Counted from the first letter of the stretch, positions 1 through 5,242 are shown. The stretch: DNA of 7,283 nt from JALYUA01 sp039931865 (GCA_039931865.1 JBDTRB010000155.1:1-7283); one strand, 5' to 3'. The notes: generated by a model from the sequence alone, not told the origin. Program-made: numbers and translations.

Positions 1-293
1 CGCCACTGGCCTCGTTCACCCCGACGTCCACCCCGACCGCGACGGCGACGGCCACGCTCACGGCGACGCCGAGCGTGACGCCTACGGGCGGCGTCGCTTC
101 GCCGACCTCGACTCCGACACGAACGGTGACTCCGGTCCCGCCGGGGTCTCCGACAGTCACCTCCACCCCGGGGGGCGGAATCGGACCGAACGGCGGGCCG
201 AGTGCACCGATCCCGACCCTTTCGACCGAAATGCTCGCGATGCTCGCCGTCGTCATCGCCGCACTCGGAATGCTCGCCCTGCGGCGCAGGTAG
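1..293 (+). CDS. C-terminal end of exported protein with Thr/Pro spacer and IPTL-CTERM-like sorting signal (5' partial)
   Basis: The frame is open at the left edge (first full codon at base 3) and ends with TAG at 291-293, so only about the last 96 residues are seen. They form a long low-complexity run dominated by Thr, Pro, Ser and Ala (TPT, TAT and STP units), then a Gly/Pro/Asn patch. The end is a tripartite tail: the motif IPTLS, a hydrophobic helix (roughly MLAMLAVVIAALGMLAL) and a final RRR. This matches the layout of IPTL-CTERM and PEP-CTERM sorting signals, which in known systems are recognised by exosortase-type enzymes that process and anchor envelope proteins. The Thr/Pro run would be a stalk, possibly glycosylated. 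The catalytic or binding domain lies upstream and cannot be named. A GTG at 75 could be mistaken for a start, but the same composition continues upstream of it, so I treat the gene as truncated by the window. The hairpin at 301-340 closes the gene. Confidence 0.78.
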   Translation, partial: PLASFTPTSTPTATATATLTATPSVTPTGGVASPTSTPTRTVTPVPPGSPTVTSTPGGGIGPNGGPSAPIPTLSTEMLAMLAVVIAALGMLALRRR

Positions 294-300
294 CCGGGCC

Positions 301-340
301 GGGGCGCGGCTCCGGGGGCGAATCCCCGGAGCCGCACCCC
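301..340 (+). terminator. Strong stem-loop after the sorting-signal gene
   Basis: The arms 306-317 (GCGGCTCCGGGG) and 324-335 (CCCCGGAGCCGC) are perfectly complementary over 12 bp with a six-base loop, GCGAAT. After one mismatch (305/336), bases 301-304 pair with 337-340, giving 16 pairs out of 17. It begins eight bases after the TAG stop. There is no T-tract afterwards, so it is not a textbook intrinsic terminator. Position and stability still favour a transcription end or a 3' mRNA-stabilising hairpin. The next promoter's -10 box starts only three bases after it. Confidence 0.7.
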
Positions 341-342
341 TC

Positions 343-348
343 TATACT
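343..348 (+). promoter_or_regulatory. -10 box TATACT for the zinc-protein/CLC operon, predicted leaderless start
   Basis: TATACT matches the consensus TATAAT at five of six positions and ends six bases before the ATG at 355. The normal distance from -10 to transcription start puts +1 on or next to the A of that ATG. No Shine-Dalgarno sequence precedes the ATG, which agrees with a leaderless mRNA. No good -35 is visible, and that position falls inside the 3' arm of the upstream hairpin. Confidence 0.6.
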
Positions 349-354
349 CGCGGG

Positions 355-567
355 ATGCCCGGCCTTTCGGACTCCTGCGGCGTCTGCGGGACCGCGTTTC
401 TCTTCAGCCTGCCGCGCTGTCTCTTCTGCCACAAGGCGGTGTGCGCGACCTGCAACGTCCGGGTCGGTGGGACGAACTTCTGCACGAAAGCGTGCGGACA
501 CAACTTCTTCTTCGGGGGTGAAGAGGATGTCGAGGACGCCGCCGGTTCGGACGTCGACGACGAATGA
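355..567 (+). CDS. Small eight-cysteine zinc-binding protein, FYVE/RING-like cross-brace pattern
   Basis: A 70-residue protein. Its cysteines fall at 8, 11, 22, 25, 30, 33, 43 and 47, giving CxxC-x10-CxxC-x4-CxxC-x9-CxxxC, with histidines at 26 and 49. Four Cys pairs at this spacing are typical of binuclear zinc cross-brace folds. The order CxxC, hydrophobic stretch, basic residue, CxxC, CxxC, final Cys pair resembles FYVE-type fingers, though the RHHC core and basic phosphoinositide patch are absent. The last 15 or so residues are strongly acidic (EEDVEDAAGSDVDDE). There is no signal peptide or membrane helix, so it should be cytosolic. I chose the ATG at 355 because TATACT ends six bases before it and the cysteine region begins there. 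A longer frame opening at 202 would overlap the preceding gene and the hairpin. Its TGA overlaps the start of the CLC gene (ATGA), so the two are co-transcribed and probably translationally coupled. Roles could include a regulator or assembly partner of the channel, but none is shown. Confidence 0.75.
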   Translation: MPGLSDSCGVCGTAFLFSLPRCLFCHKAVCATCNVRVGGTNFCTKACGHNFFFGGEEDVEDAAGSDVDDE

Positions 568-2612
568 GCTCTCCGGAGGCGGCGACCCCGTCTCGTCCAT
601 CTCGCTTCGGCCGGTTCTTCTGGCGCGACCCGAACACCCAGTTTCTCCTTCTCGCGGCGGCCGTGGGGCTCCTGGGAGCGATGGGCGCGATCCTCTTCCG
701 CGCGGTGACGTCGCGGCTGACCGCATGGCTCATGGACGCGAACGACGTCGTGACGGCGGCGCAGACCCTGCCGGTCGCGCTCTGTCTTTTTTTTCCGGCC
801 GCCGGCGGGTTCGTCGGCGGACTGTTCATCCGAAAATACCTGAGCTCCGGAGAAACGCACGGTATCTCGGAGATGATCGAGGTCGTCTCTCTGGGACGGC
901 GCAGCGTCCGGATGCGTCCCGCGGTTGCGCGCGTCTTCTCCTCGATCGCGGTCATCTCGACGGGCGGCTCCGAGGGACGCGAAGGCCCCATCATTCAGAT
1001 CGGCGCGGCGATGGCGTCCTGGCTCTCGCGGCGCCTGAAGCTTTCGCCCGAAAGAGTGAGGATCCTGACCGCGTGTGGGATGGCTGCGGGAGTCGCGGGC
1101 GCTTACAACACGCCGATCGCCGCGACGCTCTTCGTTCTGGAGGTCGTCGTCGGCTCGTTTTCGATGACACTGTTCGGGCCGACCGTGGTCGCGGCCGTGC
1201 TGTCGACGATCCTCGTGCGGTTCGTCCTGGGCGACGAGCCCGTCTATCGCGTCGCCGCGTTCCGGCTCGAGTCGGTGTTCGAGCTGATCCCGTTCGCCGT
1301 GATCGGCCTGCTTGCCGGCCCGAGCTCGGCGCTCTTCATGCGCTCGCTGCGGGTCGCGAAGAAGACGTTTGCCCGTCTGCGGTTGAGTCCCCCGGTCACG
1401 ATGGCGATCGGAGGAGCGGCGGTCGGGGCGATCGGGATCTTTCTGCCGGAGGTGTGGGGCAACGGATTCGAGGGTGCCAATCGCATCCTCCGCGGAAACC
1501 CCTCGATTCTGTTCCTGATCGCCATCTTCGCCGCGAAGATCGTCGCCACGTCCGCCACAATAGGCTCGGGCGGCGTCGGCGGGGTGTTCACGCCGTCCCT
1601 GCTGGTCGGCGCGGCGCTCGGCGGCGCCGTCGCCAAGGTGACGCACCTCGCGGTGCCCGGCCTCGACGCCCCGGTCGGCGGTTACGCGCTGCTCGGAATG
1701 GGCGGACTCCTCGCCGGTGTCACGCGCGCGCCGCTGCTCGCGGTCATCATGATCTTCGAGCTGACGCAGAACACGGCGGTGATCCTTCCGATGATGGTGG
1801 TTTCCGTCCTCGCAATCGTCGCCGCCAAAACGTTCGAGCAGGACTCGATCTACGTCCAGAGTCTGCGAGCGGCGGGGATCGTCTGGGAGCAGACGCCCGA
1901 GGCGACGTCGCTCTCGAGTCTCAAAGTGGCGGACGTGATGCGGACCGACGTCAAGCTCGTCCCGCGCACGCTCCCGCTCGCGGAGATCGTCTCGACGTTT
2001 CTCCACACGCGGAGCCTCTATCTCTATGTGGGCGACGAGCAGGGCCGCTTGATCGGCGTCGTCGACCTGCACGACATCAAGGAGTCGTTGCCCGAACGGG
2101 ACCTCGCGAGCCTCGTCATCGCCGAGGACCTCGTGTCGGAGATTCCGTTCGTGACGCCGGCGGAGTCCCTGACGAGCGTCAACGAGAAGCTGTGGTTCCG
2201 GGACCTCGGCCAGCTGCCGGTAGTCGAAAGCGCCGAGAAACGGACCTTCCTCGGGGTCGTCACCCGCCGGGACCTTCTCGGCGCGTTCGACCGGGAGGTG
2301 CTCCAGCGCAACCGCCTGACCGCTCGCGTCCGCTTCGGCGACGATTTGTCCGAGATGGGGACGTTCGACCTTCCGGAGAAGCACAGGCTGATCCAGGTGG
2401 AGATCCCGCCGCAGCTCGCCGGGCGGACCGTCGGCGAGGCGAGTCTGCGCCAGACGTTTGGCGTCTCCGTCCTCGCGGTGAAGAGGCTCACGCGCCAGGG
2501 AGTCGAGCGCCGCTTCGTCCCCGGTCCGGCCGATCGGCTCGAGACGGGAGACGTCCTGATCGTGCTCGGCACCGACGAGGCGATCGCGAGGTTGAAGTCC
2601 GGCGCCGCGTAA
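564..2612 (+). CDS. CLC-family chloride channel/transporter with CBS pair and TrkA-C domain
   Basis: A 682-residue membrane protein that moves chloride or a similar anion, either as a channel or as an anion/proton exchanger. Residues about 24-430 form the CLC core. The gating-glutamate motif GREGP is at 138-142 (E140), and the anion-site motif GGVFTP is at 339-344. The first selectivity motif is THGISE at 98-103, where E. coli ClcA has GSGIPE. The segment LFVLEV (189-194) appears to put Val where ClcA has its inner proton glutamate, a change also found in other bacterial CLCs. Residues about 453-575 contain two CBS repeats (starting VADVM and VSEIPFV), which usually bind adenine nucleotides. 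Residues about 596-678 resemble TrkA-C/RCK-C, a ligand-sensing domain of potassium transport systems. The start at 564 overlaps the preceding stop as ATGA and has no Shine-Dalgarno sequence, which fits coupled translation. The first helix begins soon afterwards, near residue 26. Ion specificity and mechanism cannot be read from sequence alone. Confidence 0.93.
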   Translation: MSSPEAATPSRPSRFGRFFWRDPNTQFLLLAAAVGLLGAMGAILFRAVTSRLTAWLMDANDVVTAAQTLPVALCLFFPAAGGFVGGLFIRKYLSSGETHGISEMIEVVSLGRRSVRMRPAVARVFSSIAVISTGGSEGREGPIIQIGAAMASWLSRRLKLSPERVRILTACGMAAGVAGAYNTPIAATLFVLEVVVGSFSMTLFGPTVVAAVLSTILVRFVLGDEPVYRVAAFRLESVFELIPFAVIGLLAGPSSALFMRSLRVAKKTFARLRLSPPVTMAIGGAAVGAIGIFLPEVWGNGFEGANRILRGNPSILFLIAIFAAKIVATSATIGSGGVGGVFTPSLLVGAALGGAVAKVTHLAVPGLDAPVGGYALLGMGGLLAGVTRAPLLAVIMIFELTQNTAVILPMMVVSVLAIVAAKTFEQDSIYVQSLRAAGIVWEQTPEATSLSSLKVADVMRTDVKLVPRTLPLAEIVSTFLHTRSLYLYVGDEQGRLIGVVDLHDIKESLPERDLASLVIAEDLVSEIPFVTPAESLTSVNEKLWFRDLGQLPVVESAEKRTFLGVVTRRDLLGAFDREVLQRNRLTARVRFGDDLSEMGTFDLPEKHRLIQVEIPPQLAGRTVGEASLRQTFGVSVLAVKRLTRQGVERRFVPGPADRLETGDVLIVLGTDEAIARLKSGAA

Positions 2613-2649
2613 ACCCGGCACCCGGACCGACCCCGCGCTGGCAGGGTGT

Positions 2650-2655
2650 TATTCT
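2650..2655 (+). promoter_or_regulatory. Probable -10 box TATTCT for the EAL gene
   Basis: TATTCT agrees with TATAAT at four of six positions and lies 16 bases before the ATG at 2672, predicting a leader of only about ten bases. That leader has no Shine-Dalgarno sequence. The 59-base gap after the CLC stop suggests the EAL gene has its own promoter. No convincing -35 is present. A nine-base inverted repeat with one mismatch, CCGGACCGA (2622-2630) and TCGGCCCGG (2655-2663), brackets the element and could be an operator or a weak hairpin. Confidence 0.4.
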
Positions 2656-2671
2656 CGGCCCGGTCTGATCC

Positions 2672-3991
2672 ATGAACAAGGGGAGAGAGAGCGAGTTCGT
2701 CGCCCTTCGCGGGAAGTGGCAAAAAGAACGTACCCGGCTATACGACCGCGACACCGGGCTTGCGACGATCGCCACCCTGACCGAGGACCTCGCCAAGGAG
2801 CTTCAGGCACGCGGCTCCCTTGCGGTCCTGATCTTCCGGCCGGGCTCCGAAGGCCGCGTCGAGGAGGTCTGGGGCTGGGAGGCGTATGACGACCTGCTTC
2901 TCGACTTCGTCCGGCGGCTGAAAGCGTTCCAGACGGACGGGATCGTCCCGACGGGATCGTTCTGTCTCCCTTACGTGCGCTCCGACGAAATCATCCTCAT
3001 GGTCGAGCCCGGCACCGCGCTCCTCGAAGAGCCGGGCGCGCTCGAGCAGAAGGCGGCGGAGCTCGACCAGTTGATTCGCGGATACCTCGCCGAGCGCGCG
3101 GACCTGTCGGGTCGCTTCCGCTCGTTCGTCGGCGCCGGGCGAATCGTCTTTGACACGAAGTACCGGCTCGAGCGGCTGATATACCGCGGCATCCAGGAAG
3201 CGCGCGACCAGGTCACGCGTAAGACCGTGCGCGCCGAGATCCGCGGCGGCGAGATGTTGCAGGACGCGATCGCGCGGCGTGACATCTCGCCCGTGTTCCA
3301 GCCGGTGTTCGATCTTCAGACCGGCGAGATGATCGGCATGGAAGCCCTCTCGCGCGGACCGCGCGGCAGCGAGTTCGAAAGCGGCGAGACCCTTTTCTCG
3401 CTCGCCGAACGTACCGAGCTTCTCGTGCCGCTCGAGCGCGTGTGCCGCCAGCGGTCTCTGGAAGCGGCGGCGACAGCGCTCGGGGACGGGCAGATCTTCG
3501 TCAACCTGTCGCCCGCCGCCGCATCCGACCCGGAATTTCTGGGGCCTATGTTCCTCGACCAGGTCGCGAGCGTCGGCCTGACCCCGGACCGGATCGTGCT
3601 CGAGATTACGGAGCGCACGTACGCCGTGTACGAAGGCCTCTTCCGCGAGGTGCTGTCGCGCTTCCGCCAGCAGCAGTTCCGGATCGCCGTCGACGACGTG
3701 GGCACCGGCTACAGCAACCTGACCTCGCTGGCCGAGATTGAGCCCGACTACCTCAAGTTCGACAACGTCTTCGTCCGTGGAATCGACCGACGCAAGACCA
3801 AGCAGGACCTCCTCGAGGCCCTGATGAGCTTCGCGCGCAAGATGAAGACGCGGGTCATCGCCGAGGGGATCGAGACGCGGGAAGAGCTGAAGGTGCTCCA
3901 GTCGCTCGGCGTACCGTACGGTCAGGGCTTCCTGCTCGCGCGCCCGATGCCGGTCGCCGAGATCGCAAACGTCCAGCGCTTCCGCTTCTGA
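2672..3991 (+). CDS. c-di-GMP phosphodiesterase: degenerate GGDEF plus intact EAL domain
   Basis: A 439-residue soluble protein with no signal peptide or membrane helix. Residues about 25-180 keep a GGDEF-domain outline (DTGL near 27, a DLL-containing helix near 75), but the signature position reads RSDEI (103-107) instead of GGDEF. Diguanylate cyclase activity is therefore unlikely, and the domain may sense GTP or mediate dimerisation. Residues about 195-435 are an EAL domain that hydrolyses c-di-GMP to pGpG. The residues needed for metal and substrate binding are all present: Q210, E224 (in EAL), N278, E311, D341/D342 (DDVGTGYS), K362, E398 and Q418. E314 of loop 6 is also kept. The spacings Q-E 14, E-DD 30, D-K 20, K-E 36 and E-Q 20 are those of active enzymes such as RocR. 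The ATG at 2672 has no Shine-Dalgarno sequence but follows a -10 box closely. No sensor domain is fused, so any signal must act through the GGDEF remnant or by expression. The role in motility, biofilm or envelope control is inferred from the family. Confidence 0.93.
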   Translation: MNKGRESEFVALRGKWQKERTRLYDRDTGLATIATLTEDLAKELQARGSLAVLIFRPGSEGRVEEVWGWEAYDDLLLDFVRRLKAFQTDGIVPTGSFCLPYVRSDEIILMVEPGTALLEEPGALEQKAAELDQLIRGYLAERADLSGRFRSFVGAGRIVFDTKYRLERLIYRGIQEARDQVTRKTVRAEIRGGEMLQDAIARRDISPVFQPVFDLQTGEMIGMEALSRGPRGSEFESGETLFSLAERTELLVPLERVCRQRSLEAAATALGDGQIFVNLSPAAASDPEFLGPMFLDQVASVGLTPDRIVLEITERTYAVYEGLFREVLSRFRQQQFRIAVDDVGTGYSNLTSLAEIEPDYLKFDNVFVRGIDRRKTKQDLLEALMSFARKMKTRVIAEGIETREELKVLQSLGVPYGQGFLLARPMPVAEIANVQRFRF

Positions 3992-4024
3992 TCCGGCGCT
4001 GCGCGAAGAGGCGCGCCCGCGCTC

Positions 4025-4030
4025 TAGAAT
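4025..4030 (+). promoter_or_regulatory. -10 box TAGAAT for tRNA-Val
   Basis: TAGAAT matches TATAAT at five of six positions and ends ten bases before the mature tRNA 5' end at 4041. This predicts a very short 5' leader for RNase P to remove. No clear -35 is seen in the GC-rich stretch upstream. Confidence 0.5.
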
Positions 4031-4040
4031 CCAACACCCT

Positions 4041-4115
4041 GGGGGGTTAGCTCAGCGGTAGAGCGCCTGCTTTACACGCAGGTGGTCGCAGGTTCGATCC
4101 CTGCACCCCCCACCA
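4041..4115 (+). tRNA. tRNA-Val, anticodon UAC
   Basis: A full cloverleaf can be folded by hand. The acceptor stem is 4041-4047 with 4105-4111 (seven pairs). T4048/A4049 fill positions 8 and 9. The D stem is GCTC 4050-4053 with GAGC 4061-4064. The anticodon stem CCTGC 4066-4070 pairs with GCAGG 4078-4082 around the loop TTTACAC, giving anticodon TAC (4073-4075), which reads valine GTA and probably other GTN codons. The variable loop is five bases. The T stem GCAGG/CCTGC encloses TTCGATC. The discriminator is A4112 and the CCA end is encoded at 4113-4115. It stands alone between the EAL gene and the XRE operon, with no duplicate of its 3' end in the window to suggest an integrated element. Confidence 0.97.
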
Positions 4116-4129
4116 GAATCCGACCGAAA

Positions 4130-4191
4130 GACAAGCCTGCTTGACAGGCCTTCGCCAGCATGACATCCTCCGGATGGAAAGTTGGCTTGTC
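4130..4191 (+). promoter_or_regulatory. Promoter and probable operator of the XRE operon
   Basis: A perfect -35, TTGACA (4141-4146), is followed after 17 bases by CATCCT (4164-4169), a weak -10 (three of six) rescued by an extended TG at 4161-4162. The predicted start is near 4176. Two symmetric elements overlay it. GCCTG (4135-4139) and CAGGC (4145-4149) form an inverted repeat centred on the -35. GACAAGCC (4130-4137) and GGCTTGTC (4184-4191) are perfect inverted copies flanking the whole promoter, the second touching the ATG at 4192. The start codon itself lies in the palindrome GTCATGAC (4189-4196). A regulator bound here would block RNA polymerase, so autoregulation by the XRE protein is a reasonable inference. 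The inner repeat could instead act as a hairpin ending the tRNA transcript. Confidence 0.6.
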
Positions 4192-4404
4192 ATGACGCCT
4201 CGCGTTTTGAACCGGGTGAAGGAGCTCCGAAGCCGTCGCGGCTGGACGCAGCAGGAGCTCGCCGACGCCGTCGGTGTCTCCCGCCAGAGCATCAACTCGA
4301 TCGAGCGCAACCGCTATGTGCCGAGCCTGCTCCTGGCGCTGACGTTCTCGCGAATCTTCGGAGCTTCGACGGACGAGATTTTTACGGTGGAGGAAAAGAG
4401 ATGA
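4192..4404 (+). CDS. XRE/Cro-type helix-turn-helix transcriptional regulator
   Basis: A 70-residue protein that is essentially one HTH_3 domain. Helix 2 is in QQELADAVG (20-28), the turn is VSRQ (29-32) and the recognition helix is SRQSINSIERN (30-40). The phrase RGWTQQELA then SRQSINSIE then PSL is typical of the small standalone XRE regulators often found beside short membrane proteins. I chose the ATG at 4192 because the family normally starts a few residues before the first helix, and GGAAAG (4176-4181) lies ten bases upstream. An in-frame ATG at 4174 and a TTG at 4141 would add residues with no family match, and the TTG is the -35 element itself. The stop TGA overlaps the next ATG at 4401. 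It probably represses its own operon through the inverted repeats at 4130-4191. No effector domain is present, so any signal would have to come from partner proteins or protein level. Confidence 0.9.
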   Translation: MTPRVLNRVKELRSRRGWTQQELADAVGVSRQSINSIERNRYVPSLLLALTFSRIFGASTDEIFTVEEKR

Positions 4405-4622
4405 GGGTTCCGATTCTGGGCGGGGTGATCGACGAACGTTTTCTGAGGCATCGCCTGCGATCGACGAGCACCGCCGGGATGGCCGGTTGTGTCGTCGCGA
4501 TGGGTCTTTTCATGTACCGCAATGTGACCAGCCACGTCTGGGACTGGGGCCTCTTCGCCGTCGGCGCGACGATGGCGATCGTGAAGGTTGCGCTCATGAT
4601 CTGGTACCGGGTGAGGGACTGA
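4401..4622 (+). CDS. Small two-helix membrane protein, unknown function (XRE operon, second gene)
   Basis: A 73-residue protein I do not recognise. A basic N-terminal part (DERFLRHRLR, 11-20) precedes a first hydrophobic segment at about 22-38. A short polar/aromatic link (NVTSHVWDWG) follows, then a second hydrophobic segment at about 47-69 ending in YRVRD. The positive-inside rule suggests both ends are cytoplasmic. The start is well supported: the ATG overlaps the regulator's stop (ATGA), and GGAGG (4389-4393) lies seven bases before it. The stop is two bases before the next gene. It is co-transcribed with an XRE regulator, and small membrane proteins in such pairs have been linked to immunity, stress sensing or toxin-antitoxin-like roles. 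Nothing in this sequence decides among those. Confidence 0.8.
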   Translation: MRVPILGGVIDERFLRHRLRSTSTAGMAGCVVAMGLFMYRNVTSHVWDWGLFAVGATMAIVKVALMIWYRVRD

Positions 4623-4624
4623 CC

Positions 4625-4849
4625 ATGAAGACTTCGAATCTTTCGGGCGTCCTGCGCGGGCGGCTCCACGACCGGAAAACACTCATGCTGGTCGGCATGG
4701 CGTGTTTGGTTCTCGCAGGATTTTTCAGATGGTTTCTTCGCTCTCAAACGGGTGGCGGGCAGGACGCGATCGACGCCGGGACCGGCGTTCTCTTCGGTCT
4801 CGCGATCGGATGCCTTCTGTTGAGTCTTCGCCGCGCCCGGCGCGTGTAG
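4625..4849 (+). CDS. Small two-helix membrane protein, unknown function (XRE operon, third gene)
   Basis: A 74-residue protein with the same plan as its neighbour: basic N-terminus (RGRLHDRK, 11-18), hydrophobic helix at about 19-38, Gly/Asp-containing link (SQTGGGQDAIDAG), second helix at about 52-68 and a strongly basic end (RRARRV). Both termini are predicted cytoplasmic. The start ATG at 4625 follows the previous stop by two bases, with GAGGGA (4613-4618) six bases upstream. The shared length and topology of the second and third genes suggest an old duplication or a hetero-oligomeric pair, although residue identity is low by eye. A GC-rich hairpin overlaps its stop codon. The function is unknown. 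Confidence 0.8.
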   Translation: MKTSNLSGVLRGRLHDRKTLMLVGMACLVLAGFFRWFLRSQTGGGQDAIDAGTGVLFGLAIGCLLLSLRRARRV

Positions 4850-4859
4850 GCGCCGGGCG
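4834..4859 (+). terminator. Hairpin enclosing the stop codon of the XRE operon's last gene
   Basis: CGCCCGGCGC (4834-4843) pairs perfectly with GCGCCGGGCG (4850-4859), a ten-pair GC stem. The six-base loop GTGTAG contains the TAG stop at 4847-4849. No T-tract follows, so termination may need Rho, or the hairpin may protect the 3' end. It lies between this operon and the convergent minus-strand gene. Confidence 0.5.
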
Positions 4860-4972
4860 GGAGAGGTCTGCAGATCGGGCCCCCCACTCGGAAAGGCTTA
4901 AAAATTCGTGATTGCGGACTCCATCGAGAGGGTGGATCATGACACCCGCCCTCCCGGGCGAAAGGAAGTTTC
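4860..4972. other. Convergent intergenic spacer with a small hairpin
   Basis: The spacer separates the plus-strand XRE operon from the minus-strand GlsB-like gene. I see no coding frame in it. CGCCC (4947-4951) and GGGCG (4956-4960) form a five-pair stem with a TCCC loop, 13 bases beyond the GlsB stop in that gene's direction. It could help end that transcript but lacks a U-tract. Confidence 0.4.
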
Positions 4973-5242
4973 CTACCGCCGCCGGATCGCGTGGTAGATC
5001 AGAAGGAACACGATGGCGCCGACGACCGCGACGCCGACGCTTTCGAAGTTGAGTCCGGAGATGCCCGGGACCGGATGCGTGTGTGTGGCCCGGCCGAAAG
5101 CCTTGAAAAGCCACCCGCCGATGACGGCGCCAACGACTCCGAGCAGGATGTCGCCGAGGAGGCCCTCTCCGCGGCTGTTCACGATCTGACTGGCGATGAA
5201 GCCCGCGATGAGACCGAGGATGATCCACGCGATAAGGGACAT
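4973..5242 (-). CDS. GlsB/YeaQ/YmgE family stress-response membrane protein
   Basis: An 89-residue inner-membrane protein of the transglycosylase-associated (Transgly_assoc) family. Three hydrophobic segments are visible at about 3-20, 28-50 and 68-85. The Gly-rich family signature GLLGDILLGVVGAVIGGWL (27-45) comes after the SRGEG turn (23-27). The C-terminus is basic (RRR). Family members are small general-stress proteins, such as E. coli YmgE/YeaQ and enterococcal GlsB. Despite the family name they have no demonstrated lytic activity. A loop with THTHP (53-57) between helices 2 and 3 is longer than in the shortest homologues. On the minus strand GAAAGGAAG lies four bases before the ATG, a good ribosome binding site, which supports the start at 5242. 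It is transcribed away from the OmpA-like gene, with their control regions in the shared 247-base gap. Confidence 0.93.
   Translation of the reverse strand: MSLIAWIILGLIAGFIASQIVNSRGEGLLGDILLGVVGAVIGGWLFKAFGRATHTHPVPGISGLNFESVGVAVVGAIVFLLIYHAIRRR

Noticed and set aside
342..2621. A 759-codon minus-strand open frame antisense to the CLC gene
   Set aside because: Its product is dominated by Arg, Asp, Glu and His with no domain, which is typical of the antisense shadow of a GC-rich gene. The plus strand encodes an unmistakable CLC protein.
467..2668. A 733-codon plus-strand frame overlapping the CLC gene
   Set aside because: The product is Arg/Gly/Asp-rich and low in hydrophobic structure, without domains. 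The overlapping frame carries all the CLC motifs.
3995..4017. Terminator after the EAL gene (GGCGC ... GCGCC)
   Set aside because: Only five pairs can be formed in very GC-rich sequence, with a long loop and no T-tract. This is expected by chance.
4141..4191. N-terminal extension of the XRE protein from TTG 4141 or ATG 4174
   Set aside because: The TTG is the -35 hexamer of the promoter. The extension has no family similarity, and 4192 gives the usual length for this regulator type.
4113..4200. Integration site of a mobile element at the tRNA-Val 3' end
   Set aside because: There is no integrase and no second copy of the tRNA 3' sequence in the window. The XRE cassette alone is not evidence of an element.
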